A stretch of DNA of 13,077 nucleotides from CAYFNK01 sp964393215 (GTDB lineage Archaea > Nanobdellota > Nanobdellia > SCGC-AAA011-G17 > PNOQ01). Positions within the stretch are counted from its first letter, which is position 1, and each line of letters begins with the position of its first letter. Both the position numbers and the translations under genes were made by a program. The stretch lies in the NCBI GenBank assembly GCA_964393215.1, contig CAYMSW010000018.1, forward strand, positions 1 to 13,077. Direction: 5' to 3'. Below the pieces are notes generated by a model. It had not been told where the DNA came from and did not search any database. It saw nothing but the letters and a program-made list of their open reading frames with translations. Positions 6,163-13,077 of the stretch are shown here, one piece after another.

Positions 6163-9100
6163 TTAGTTGTTAAAAATCTCAAAGTGAATCTTGAATTTAT
6201 GATCTTTTATCTCAAACTCTCTAAATTCTGAATAGCCCTTATCTCCAAGAACCAAGTCATTTATACCAATCCTTTCCTTCAAGAAATTCTCCCATGAAGA
6301 GATGTCTAAATCGGTTTCAATGGAAAGATTAATCTTATCTGATTTTTTCAATTTTATCTCCTTTCTTAGGTCTTGCAATCTTCTAATTAATTCACGAACA
6401 TAACCTTCTATTTCAAGTTCTTTCGTGACTTTACTGTCCAAAATTACATGTCCATATTTAAACTCAGAAACTTTCAAATTATCTGGAACAATTTGTTTCA
6501 CTAAAACATGATCTTTATTCAAATTGAACTTATCAATAATAGTTTGTTTACCTTCAACAATTTCTCCCATAAGTTTTTCATCAAGCTTCCTAATTATTTT
6601 TGGTGCATCTCTTTTAAAATCTCTACCTAGTGCAGTTTTATTAGGACTAAACTCAACACTAAAAGAATCTGACTTTTCTTTAAATTCTATATGTTTAATA
6701 TTAAGTTTAGATAAAATGAACGCCTCTAGAGAACTTATTGCTTCTCTAACATCTTTATTTCTAGAAACAACAGTAACTTTGTTTAATGGCCATCTAACTC
6801 CCATGTTAGATTTCTCCCTTGCAGAAAGTCCGGCTTGTATGATTTGTTTAGCAACCAAAAAGTTTTCTTCCAACTTTGTATCTATCAAACTCTCAGAAGG
6901 TTCTGGCCAGTCAAACAAATGAATACTTTCAACCTTCAAACCAAACTCTTCTTTTAGATTCTGGTAAATCTTTTCAGATATTAATGGACAAACAGTAGCA
7001 AGCATTTTCAATGACTCAAACAAAACGTGGAAAATTGTATTCAAAACTAATTCAGGATCTTTGTTTACTTTATCTCTAACAGATTGTATATACTCTCTGC
7101 TCAAGTCCAAAAACATTTCCTCTATCAAACCAGGAACTTCATCTAGTCTATAAAACTCATAAAGCTCAGTTACTCGTTTTATTGTCCTATTCAATCTAGA
7201 AAGAATATATTTTTCCTCCAAACCATTTTCACCATGTTGCAAATTACCATTGCTCAAAGCTTTATGGTGTTCAATCAAATAATTGTGTACATTCCAAAGA
7301 ACATTCAAATTTCTCTGTTTCATTTTTGCTTCAGCCCAACTAAAATTAATATCTTCTCCTGCATTATTTTGTGTAAAATAAAGTCTCATAGCATCAACAC
7401 CATGTTTATCAATAATTTCATAAGGAGACAGAACATTTCCAAGAGACTTTGACATCTTAACCCCTTCTACATCAGTAAGCATCCCGTGTGTATAATTATT
7501 CTTGAAAGGAATTTTATCAAAACCAAGAACAGAACAAACCATAAGTAGATTGTACCATCCTCTTATTTGATCACCGCCCTCTAAAATTAAATCTGGAGGG
7601 AATAAATTATCAAATAAATCCTCCCTCTTAGGATAATACAAACAAGCCCAAGATGCAACGCCCGCATCTATCCAAACATCCAAAACATCTGGCAATCTTT
7701 TCTTTGTTCCACCACACTTACAATCTAATTCAATTTCATCAATCCAAGGAATGTGTAAATTTTCAGGAATCTTTCCAGATAGTTTACTTAATTCTTCCTT
7801 GCTTGAAACAACAGTATAATCTCCACAATCAGAACATCTCCAAATTGGTACTGGAGTTCCCCAGAATCTTTGTTTCGTAATTGAATTATCTCTTAGATTT
7901 TCTAACCAAGAAGTGAATGCATTGTTAATTGTTTCAGGAACCCAATGTATTTGTTTGTTTAAAGCAATCATCTTATCTTTCAAATCTTCAACCTTGAAGA
8001 ACCATTGCTTCGTTGTTCTAAATATAACCGGACTATGACACCTTTGACAATGAGCGTAATCGTGCTTAACTTTTTCAGTATTCAACAAAATACCGTCTTC
8101 AGATAATTTCTTTATGAATTTTTGATCATCAGTTTTTGCAACCCAACCAGAAATTTCTCCATAACCTTCCGGAAAAACCCCTTCTTGATTAATTGAATTA
8201 AAAGGAGGAATCTTATTTTGTAAACCAACTTCATAATCTTCGGGTCCACAACCAGGAGCCATATGAACCAATCCTGTTCCAGCATCTAAAGTTACAAACT
8301 CCTTAGATAAAACAACAGAAAAAGCATTCTTATGTGCATTTCTTATTTTTTTCAAATCAAAAATTTCATTCTCCCAAGGATGCAAATATTTGGTACTTGC
8401 CAAATCTTCTCCAGTAAGCTCTTCAATTATAGAGTATTCTTTACCAAGTTTTTCTTTAATGACACTATCGGCAAGATCCTTCGCAATAATCCAAGTTTCA
8501 TTATCAACTTTCGCCTTTACATAAGTAAACTCTGGATTAACCATTATTCCTAGATTGAATGTTATTGTCCAAGGCGTAGTGGTCCAAATAATCAAATATT
8601 CATTTTCAGCACCTTCAACTTTAAATTTAACAAATATTGAATTATCCTCTATCTCTTTATACTCTGTTTCGTGTTTAGCTAAAGCAGTAGAACATTCAGA
8701 ACACCAGCTCATAGTTTTTTCTCCCTCATACAATCTATCTTGCTCATCAGCTCTCTTCACTAACCACCAAATACTTTCAATCCACTCTTCGTCAATTGGA
8801 TGATACGCATTTTCATAATCCAACCAAATTCCCATATTAGAAAGATCAATATCCATCAATTTTGCATGTTCAGTAGAAAACTTCATACATTCCTTTGCAA
8901 ATTTATCTAAACCAAAACCAACAATCTGCTCTTTTGTTTTCAAACCTAATTTTGTTTGTACTTTAGATGCGGTTGGAATCCCGTGCATATCATAACCAGC
9001 TCTATCCCAGACGTGGAAATCGTTCATCCTTTTATATCTAAGAATAGCGTCCTTTAATGCATGATTCCAAGCCTGACCAGAATGCAATCTACCAGAAGTA

Positions 9101-9225
9101 TATGGTGGACCCTGTAAGAAATAAAACGGTTTTTTACCTTTATTCTTATCTTTAGATTTCTCATAAATCTTATTCTTTTTCCAAAAGTCTAATACTTCTT
9201 CCTCAATTTTCTTTGCATCATACAT
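6163..9225 (-). CDS. ileS: isoleucyl-tRNA synthetase
   Basis: A 1020-residue cytosolic class I synthetase that charges tRNA-Ile with isoleucine and hydrolyses mischarged valine. The HIGH-type signature is PPYTSGRLHSGQAWN (40-54), with HSGQ at 48-51. KMSKS is at 590-594 within GVKMSKSLGNVLSPYE. The CP1 editing domain shows TTTPWT (215-220) and HMAPGCGPEDYEVG (321-334), including the conserved Asp. Zinc knuckles are C175/C178, C393/C396, C464/C467 and C502/C504. The anticodon-binding region follows from about residue 650, and the C-terminal extension fits the archaeal/eukaryal-type enzyme. The ATG is preceded by a TATA box centred 25 bases upstream, so the mRNA is probably leaderless. It is monocistronic: its stop is 71 bases before the TBP GTG/ATG region, and it is divergent from rfcS. 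Confidence 0.98.
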   Translation of the reverse strand: MYDAKKIEEEVLDFWKKNKIYEKSKDKNKGKKPFYFLQGPPYTSGRLHSGQAWNHALKDAILRYKRMNDFHVWDRAGYDMHGIPTASKVQTKLGLKTKEQIVGFGLDKFAKECMKFSTEHAKLMDIDLSNMGIWLDYENAYHPIDEEWIESIWWLVKRADEQDRLYEGEKTMSWCSECSTALAKHETEYKEIEDNSIFVKFKVEGAENEYLIIWTTTPWTITFNLGIMVNPEFTYVKAKVDNETWIIAKDLADSVIKEKLGKEYSIIEELTGEDLASTKYLHPWENEIFDLKKIRNAHKNAFSVVLSKEFVTLDAGTGLVHMAPGCGPEDYEVGLQNKIPPFNSINQEGVFPEGYGEISGWVAKTDDQKFIKKLSEDGILLNTEKVKHDYAHCQRCHSPVIFRTTKQWFFKVEDLKDKMIALNKQIHWVPETINNAFTSWLENLRDNSITKQRFWGTPVPIWRCSDCGDYTVVSSKEELSKLSGKIPENLHIPWIDEIELDCKCGGTKKRLPDVLDVWIDAGVASWACLYYPKREDLFDNLFPPDLILEGGDQIRGWYNLLMVCSVLGFDKIPFKNNYTHGMLTDVEGVKMSKSLGNVLSPYEIIDKHGVDAMRLYFTQNNAGEDINFSWAEAKMKQRNLNVLWNVHNYLIEHHKALSNGNLQHGENGLEEKYILSRLNRTIKRVTELYEFYRLDEVPGLIEEMFLDLSREYIQSVRDKVNKDPELVLNTIFHVLFESLKMLATVCPLISEKIYQNLKEEFGLKVESIHLFDWPEPSESLIDTKLEENFLVAKQIIQAGLSAREKSNMGVRWPLNKVTVVSRNKDVREAISSLEAFILSKLNIKHIEFKEKSDSFSVEFSPNKTALGRDFKRDAPKIIRKLDEKLMGEIVEGKQTIIDKFNLNKDHVLVKQIVPDNLKVSEFKYGHVILDSKVTKELEIEGYVRELIRRLQDLRKEIKLKKSDKINLSIETDLDISSWENFLKERIGINDLVLGDKGYSEFREFEIKDHKFKIHFEIFNN

Positions 9226-9243
9226 TTTTTGACCGTTGACAAC

Positions 9244-9257
9244 TATATTTTAAATAT
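9244..9257 (-). promoter_or_regulatory. TATA box of ileS (leaderless)
   Basis: Minus-strand ATATTTAAAATATA is centred about 25 bases before the ileS ATG, with purine-rich GGAAAC just upstream that could serve as a BRE (TFB recognition element). No Shine-Dalgarno is present. It forms the left half of the divergent ileS/rfcS control region. The remaining bases up to about 9400 contain only AT-rich sequence, with no RNA gene that I can recognise. Confidence 0.6.
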
Positions 9258-9381
9258 GTTTCCATTGAAAAAGCCTCCGAGAGAGACATGACTATATAAT
9301 AATGATAGAAATAATGTTAATATCATTTGTTACTCTCATAATTCGAAAAGGTGTATTGCCTTTTATATATGTTTTGATTAA

Positions 9382-10374
9382 TTGCCAAATGGCCGCATAA
9401 TTCTTATAAATACGGGGTCATTCTGTTTTCTAGGTGATAGTATCTGGACAGAAAAATATAGACCACAGACATTCTCAGAAATAAAAGGACAAGATAAGAT
9501 AGTTTCAAGAATAAAGGCCTTCGTAGAGAAAAAAGATATGCCTCATCTACTATTTTCAGGTCCAGCAGGGGTGGGAAAAACAACCTTATCACTAATAATA
9601 GCAAGAGAATTGTTTGGTGAAAATTGGGAAAGCAACTTCTTAGAACTAAATGCATCCGATGAAAGGGGAATAGATGTAATTAGAGTAAAAGTAAAAGATT
9701 TCGCCAGAACAAAATCGATTAGAGATGCACCTTTCAAAATAATTTATCTAGATGAATGTGATTCATTAACAAAAGAAGCCCAGCAAGCCCTAAGAAGAAC
9801 AATGGAGAATTATTCGAGAACATGTAGATTTGTTCTATCTTGCAACTATAGCTCAAAAATAATAGATCCAATCCAATCAAGATGTACTGTCTTCAGATTT
9901 AAACCTCTAGAAAGAGAAAATATATTAGAAATTATAGGAAATATCTGCGAAAAAGAAGGAGTAAAGATAGAAGAGCAGGCAATCTATTCAATTTATGAAT
10001 TAAGTAATGGGGATGCAAGGAAGTCAGAAAATATTTTACAAAGTTGCGCTGCAATAACTGATGTAGTAACAAACGAAACTGTATACGATATTGTTTCCGC
10101 AGCGGAGCCCAAAGAAATAAAAACAATTTTAGGCATGTGCACATCAGGGAACTTCGTCAAAGCAAGAGACCTTCTATTAGATACAATGTCTAAGCACGGA
10201 CTTTCTGGATTAGATATAATAAAACAAATTCAAAAAGAAATCATGAACTTAGAAATAGATAACAAAAAAATGATGGAAATGGTTGAAAAGTGCGGAGAGG
10301 CCGAGTTTAGAATGGTTGAAGGTTCTGATGAATTCGTGCAACTTGAAAGTTTAATTGCTAGTTTCTCAAAATAA
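9382..10374 (+). CDS. rfcS: replication factor C small subunit (clamp loader); start uncertain
   Basis: AAA+ subunit of the clamp loader that opens the PCNA ring and places it on primed DNA. Numbered from the TTG at 9382: conserved IWTEKYRPQTFSEIKGQ (21-37), Walker A GPAGVGKTT (60-68), LNASDERG (89-96), Walker B YLDECDSLT (122-130, DECD box), TMENYSRTCRF (140-150) and the SRC arginine-finger motif (166-168). A C-terminal collar domain follows to residue 330. The body is normal. The start is not: TTG 9382 immediately follows an in-frame TAA and lies upstream of the TATA box. No ATG, GTG or TTG occurs in frame between it and the conserved IWTEKYRP. Translation more likely begins at 9433-9442 (see findings). 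The gene is convergent with the ABC transporter, stop to stop with no gap. Identity is secure; the start is not. Confidence 0.93.
   Translation: MPNGRIILINTGSFCFLGDSIWTEKYRPQTFSEIKGQDKIVSRIKAFVEKKDMPHLLFSGPAGVGKTTLSLIIARELFGENWESNFLELNASDERGIDVIRVKVKDFARTKSIRDAPFKIIYLDECDSLTKEAQQALRRTMENYSRTCRFVLSCNYSSKIIDPIQSRCTVFRFKPLERENILEIIGNICEKEGVKIEEQAIYSIYELSNGDARKSENILQSCAAITDVVTNETVYDIVSAAEPKEIKTILGMCTSGNFVKARDLLLDTMSKHGLSGLDIIKQIQKEIMNLEIDNKKMMEMVEKCGEAEFRMVEGSDEFVQLESLIASFSK
9403..9412 (+). promoter_or_regulatory. TATA box of rfcS
   Basis: CTTATAAATA is the best TATA match in the ileS-rfcS gap. Counting 25-27 bases from its centre places transcription initiation at about 9432-9434. That is just before the conserved RFC N-terminus and inside the reading frame opened by TTG 9382. 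The upstream TTG therefore could not be on this transcript. Confidence 0.6.
9432..9438 (+). promoter_or_regulatory. Shine-Dalgarno-like AGGTGAT before the rfcS coding region
   Basis: AGGTGAT is a seven-base match to the complement of the usual archaeal 16S 3' end (GGAGGTGATC). Three bases later comes ATC TGG ACA GAA AAA, where rfcL has ATG TGG ACA GAA AAA. The site thus points to a start at or next to that ATC codon. The GTG inside the motif (9434) is in the wrong frame. Confidence 0.4.
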
Positions 10375-12150
10375 TCAATTAAATTTACTACTAAATCTTT
10401 TGAACTTACTATTTTTCTTCATCTCTTTCAAAGTACCTTCTGCAACAATCTTTCCACCATCGAACAAATAGATATAATCAAATTTATTAAGCAAGTTTAA
10501 TTTGTGCAAGGATGAAATAACGGTTTTTCCCTTATATTTCTTAAACAAATTATCATATATTTTTGATTCATTAAGAGCATCGACGCTGCTAGTAGGTTCG
10601 TCCATCAATAAGATTTCACTGTGTTTCCCAGCCAAAATGCCTCGCGCTAAAGCCAATCTTTGTTTCTCACCACCACTTAAGGAAACCCCCTTTTCAAGAA
10701 CATTAGTGTTTATTCCTTTCTCAAGACGATTCACAACCTTTCTAAACTGCGCAATATCAATTACAGCATCAACATCTTTCCTTCTAGTTCGAATATCCAT
10801 TGTGATATTATACAAGATAGTATTATTGAATATCTCAGGATCCTGGGGAACTAAAGTTATGTGTTCTTTCAAGTCAACAAAACCCTTCTCAATTTTATTT
10901 CCATCACAATAAACCTCTCCAGTTTTTGGTTGATATAAACCTCTCATTAAAGCCAAAATTGTACTTTTCCCAGAACCAGACTCACCTATAAAAGCAACTT
11001 TCTGTCCTTTCTTAAAATTAATATTTGCCCCATCAAGATGCAATTCCTTTCCTGCACGGTTATAAGTAAAATCAACATTCTTCAAAGATATATTCTTCCA
11101 ATCATAAGGAAGTTTACCTTTTACTTCTTTTGTAACTTTCAAAAATTCTTCTTCAATTGGCTCGGCGTTTAAAACCCTAGCATTAGATACAATTATTTGC
11201 CCATATAACATTGCAAAATTATAGAAAGTTCTACCAATCTTATTTAGATATCCATAAAGAATATACAATGTACCAATCATAATAACTCCGCCAGAATTAA
11301 AATCAGAATATGCTTTCCAACTTAAAACAATAACAATCATAAAAGATATCGCTATACTTGCAAAAGCCCATTTACTTTCAGATAATTTAATTCTATGTTT
11401 ATCCTCTTCATAAGAAGCCATAATTTTTGCATTAACTTCTTTTCTAACACTTTTCTTAAGTTTCAGAGTAACAACTGTAATGATATTGCTCAGATAATCA
11501 TAAACTGCTGCTGCAGCTTTGTTCTCCAGCTTATTTATGATTTTATGTTTCTCTATTATTCTTTTATCAAATCTTGAAATAATAAACAAAGTACTTAATG
11601 AGAATACCAAAGCAAAGATAGCGGCATACAAATCAACAAAAATTAAGACAATTATAGAACCAAACAAAGAAACCACACCCTCAACAATCCTAAAAGTCAT
11701 ATTTCTTGAAAAGTTGTAAACACCAGAGGAGCTTTTATTTATCTTATCGATTGTGTCTCCAGAATGATGATCTTTGTGCCATGCAACAGGCAGTTCCAAA
11801 ACTTTCCTAACCTTTGAATTTAGAAAATTCTTTCTAACCCAAAAACCAGTTCTCCTTTCCAGATACCTACCAATACCATGAAATATCCAAAAACCGATAC
11901 TAATCAACAATATAAGAGATATGCTAAATATAAGAGCCCGTAATTCAGCCCCTGTAGTTATGCTATCTTGTATAGAATTAAAAATAGTTCCAATCAAAAG
12001 AGGCTCCAAAAGACCTATAGCATTTGCTATGATAAATAGAAAAAGATAAAATACAAAAGTTCTCCTTTTTTCTCCCAAATGACTCCATTCCTCTCTAAAA
12101 AGATTCAATATGGGATTAGTATCCCTTTCAGATCCATTTTTATGTGCCAT
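10375..12150 (-). CDS. ABC transporter, exporter type (fused membrane and ATPase domains)
   Basis: A 591-residue half-transporter that should homodimerise in the cytoplasmic membrane and couple ATP hydrolysis to export of an unknown substrate. The membrane domain spans about residues 30-325 with hydrophobic segments near 31-52, 72-92, 157-173, 174-192, 264-279 and 288-302. The ATPase domain has Walker A GESGSGKS (389-396), Q-loop Gln436 (LVPQDPEIF), signature LSGGEKQRLALARG (491-504), Walker B ILLMDEPTSSVD (513-524) with catalytic E518, and H-loop His549. All key residues are intact. I chose the ATG at 12150; a TTG at 12189 would add 13 unconvincing residues. A TATA box is centred 49 bases upstream. 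Lipid, peptide or drug export cannot be told apart. It separates rfcS from rfcL on the opposite strand, which suggests insertion or acquisition. Confidence 0.93.
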   Translation of the reverse strand: MAHKNGSERDTNPILNLFREEWSHLGEKRRTFVFYLFLFIIANAIGLLEPLLIGTIFNSIQDSITTGAELRALIFSISLILLISIGFWIFHGIGRYLERRTGFWVRKNFLNSKVRKVLELPVAWHKDHHSGDTIDKINKSSSGVYNFSRNMTFRIVEGVVSLFGSIIVLIFVDLYAAIFALVFSLSTLFIISRFDKRIIEKHKIINKLENKAAAAVYDYLSNIITVVTLKLKKSVRKEVNAKIMASYEEDKHRIKLSESKWAFASIAISFMIVIVLSWKAYSDFNSGGVIMIGTLYILYGYLNKIGRTFYNFAMLYGQIIVSNARVLNAEPIEEEFLKVTKEVKGKLPYDWKNISLKNVDFTYNRAGKELHLDGANINFKKGQKVAFIGESGSGKSTILALMRGLYQPKTGEVYCDGNKIEKGFVDLKEHITLVPQDPEIFNNTILYNITMDIRTRRKDVDAVIDIAQFRKVVNRLEKGINTNVLEKGVSLSGGEKQRLALARGILAGKHSEILLMDEPTSSVDALNESKIYDNLFKKYKGKTVISSLHKLNLLNKFDYIYLFDGGKIVAEGTLKEMKKNSKFKRFSSKFN

Positions 12151-12194
12151 TTTAAGATAGATTAGGGCTGTTTGATGTAAAAAAATCAAAAGAC

Positions 12195-12203
12195 ATTATA
12201 AAT
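12195..12203 (-). promoter_or_regulatory. TATA box of the ABC transporter gene
   Basis: Minus-strand ATTTATAAT lies in the 112-base divergent gap shared with rfcL. Its expected transcription start, about 26 bases downstream, gives a leader of some 20-25 bases before the ATG at 12150. No clear Shine-Dalgarno follows. The two divergent TATA boxes in this gap are about 39 bases apart, so the two preinitiation complexes could interfere. Confidence 0.5.
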
Positions 12204-12233
12204 CTTGCCATCATGCCACATACCCCAACAAAA

Positions 12234-12242
12234 TTTATAAAC
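12234..12242 (+). promoter_or_regulatory. TATA box of rfcL (leaderless)
   Basis: TTTATAAAC, preceded by an A-rich stretch (CAACAAAA) that could act as BRE, is centred 25 bases before the first ATG of rfcL. No Shine-Dalgarno lies between, so the mRNA is predicted to start at the initiation codon. Confidence 0.65.
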
Positions 12243-12262
12243 TATTTTTGCCTCCTAATTGC

Positions 12263-13077
12263 ATGATGTGGACAGAAAAATACACACCGAAAAAATTAAA
12301 CGAGATGGCAATAGATAAACCGCCTGTGCTAAAACTACAAGATTTTGTTCTCAATTATAAAAGATTCAGAAAGAAAGCAATGCTTCTTCATGGACCAACT
12401 GGAACAGGAAAGACAAGTTCAGTATACGCCATAGCAAAAGAAAATAATTTTGAAGTAATAGAAATAAACTCATCAGATGTCAGAAACAAAAAAAGTATTC
12501 TGGAATATTTTGGAGACGCACTTGGTCAAGCAAGTCTATTTAACAGAGGAAAAATAATTCTATTCGACGATATAGACGGACTAAGTGGAACCAAAGACAG
12601 AGGAGGAATACAAGCAATAGTCTCACTTCTAGCTACATCTGCACACCCCATAGTCTTAACATCCAATGACCCATGGGGAAGCAAATATTCAACGCTAAGA
12701 TCTAAATCTGAAATGGTTGAATTGAAACCACTTTCACATCTTGAGATATTGAAAGTTCTAAGTAGAATTTGCAACGAAGAAGATCTAAAAGTCCCAAACG
12801 AAGTTCTGAAAGCAATAGCAATAAAAAATGAGGGAGATGCGAGATCAGCAATAATTGATTTACAAGCAATTTGTATAGAATTAGATAAAATAAAAAAAGA
12901 AGACGTGGAAAATTTAGGATATAGAGAAAGAGAAGAGTCAGTATTTAATCTTCTGCAGATTATTTTTAAAACAAAAGATATTTACTCGATAAATGAGATG
13001 ACAGATAGTGTAAACCTAAGTCTAGATGAAGTTCTTCTTTGGGTAGAAGAGAATATTTCGAGCGAATATAACGGAAA
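12263..13077 (+). CDS. rfcL: replication factor C large subunit (N-terminal 271 residues; continues beyond window)
   Basis: Large subunit of the archaeal clamp loader, which joins RfcS subunits to load PCNA. I translated it from the ATG at 12263 (a second ATG follows at 12266). N-terminal MMWTEKYTPKKLNEM is typical of RfcL. Walker A GPTGTGKT is at 44-51, with INSSDVRNK at 68-76. The Walker B region is ILFDDIDGL (99-107), where the usual Glu after the first Asp is Asp. Then come VLTSNDPW, sensor-2-like NEGDARSAIIDLQ, and part of the downstream collar domain. The frame is open to the last base, so truncation is by the window edge. A TATA box 25 bases upstream supports the start. The first bases after the start (TGGACAGAAAAATA) are identical to the same place in rfcS, as expected for paralogues. 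Confidence 0.95.
   Translation, partial: MMWTEKYTPKKLNEMAIDKPPVLKLQDFVLNYKRFRKKAMLLHGPTGTGKTSSVYAIAKENNFEVIEINSSDVRNKKSILEYFGDALGQASLFNRGKIILFDDIDGLSGTKDRGGIQAIVSLLATSAHPIVLTSNDPWGSKYSTLRSKSEMVELKPLSHLEILKVLSRICNEEDLKVPNEVLKAIAIKNEGDARSAIIDLQAICIELDKIKKEDVENLGYREREESVFNLLQIIFKTKDIYSINEMTDSVNLSLDEVLLWVEENISSEYNG

Noticed and set aside
6524..6922. 132-codon open frame on the plus strand
   Set aside because: Antisense to the C-terminal part of ileS. Low-complexity Ser/Leu/Ile-rich translation, no ribosome-binding site, no family resemblance.
9314..9400. 28-codon hydrophobic mini-ORF in the ileS-rfcS gap (MLISFVTLII...)
   Set aside because: Nearest TATA-like element (about 9293-9300) is only some 17 bases upstream, too close for a transcript including the ATG. 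No ribosome-binding site, and the frame can occur by chance in AT-rich DNA.
10502..10912. 136-codon open frame on the plus strand
   Set aside because: It lies wholly antisense to the ATPase domain of the ABC transporter, whose motifs are intact. Its predicted protein shows no recognisable domain. It is a shadow of AT-rich coding sequence.
12151..12189. TTG start giving the ABC transporter 13 extra residues
   Set aside because: It lies upstream of the transcription start predicted from the TATA box at 12195-12203. The ATG at 12150 gives a normal N-terminus.
12166..12230. Possible C/D-box-like guide RNA in the ABC-rfcL gap (TGATGT near 12174)
   Set aside because: No matching D box (CTGA) at suitable distance and no terminal pairing. 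The sequence is better explained by two divergent TATA promoters.
1..13077. CRISPR array, tRNA/rRNA genes, insertion sequences, inteins
   Set aside because: I saw no regularly spaced repeats, cloverleaf-like sequence, transposase or terminal inverted repeats. MCM, RFC and IleRS run through the common intein sites without insertion.

Overview
The window is a chromosomal segment of an AT-rich archaeon (by eye about one third G+C). It carries archaeal-type TATA-binding protein, MCM helicase, a replication protein A (RPA)-like protein, the clamp-loader (RFC) small and large subunits, topoisomerase VI subunit B, the initiation factors aIF1A and aIF2-beta, a Dim2/Pno1-like KH protein and an archaeal-type IleRS. 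Proteins are compact, intergenic gaps are tiny, and one conserved factor (NMD3-like) appears as a short domain. This fits a small-genome DPANN-type lineage (Woesearchaeota/Pacearchaeota/Nanoarchaeota-like), but that placement is inference. TAA, TAG and TGA all serve as stops, so the genetic code looks standard. I see no tRNA, rRNA, CRISPR array, insertion sequence, origin repeat or intein.

Layout. Positions 1-6077 (minus strand) hold an information-processing cluster read right to left: TBP, mcm, RPA-like protein, aIF2-beta, DUF424, short NMD3-like protein, aIF1A, KH protein, topoisomerase VI B (cut by the window edge). From mcm to the NMD3-like gene, neighbours overlap by 1-4 bases or abut exactly (TAATG, ATGA, TAA|ATG), which implies cotranscription and translational coupling. 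aIF1A-KH forms a second tight pair with its own promoter inside the end of the NMD3-like gene, and top6B has another promoter. Positions 6163-9225 (minus) hold ileS. Positions 9226-9433 are a divergent promoter region. rfcS (plus) follows to 10374. A bacterial-style ABC exporter (minus, 10375-12150) abuts the rfcS stop with no gap, and rfcL (plus, from 12263) runs off the right edge.

Expression signals. At least four genes (top6B, aIF1A, ileS, rfcL) have a TATA box centred about 25 bases before the start codon, which predicts leaderless mRNAs. TBP and mcm instead have runs of five or six G before their starts. These can pair with the archaeal anti-Shine-Dalgarno sequence through one G-U wobble, and the mcm run can also pair with a C-run just after the TBP stop.

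Functionally, the window links replication (MCM, RPA-like, RFC, topoisomerase VI), transcription initiation (TBP), translation initiation (aIF2-beta, aIF1A), ribosome maturation (KH/Dim2, NMD3-like) and tRNA charging (IleRS). I found no clearly new defence or mobile system. The observations most worth checking are the missing normal start codon of rfcS, the standalone NMD3-like domain, the possible hairpin covering the mcm ribosome-binding site, and the ABC transporter lodged between the two clamp-loader genes.
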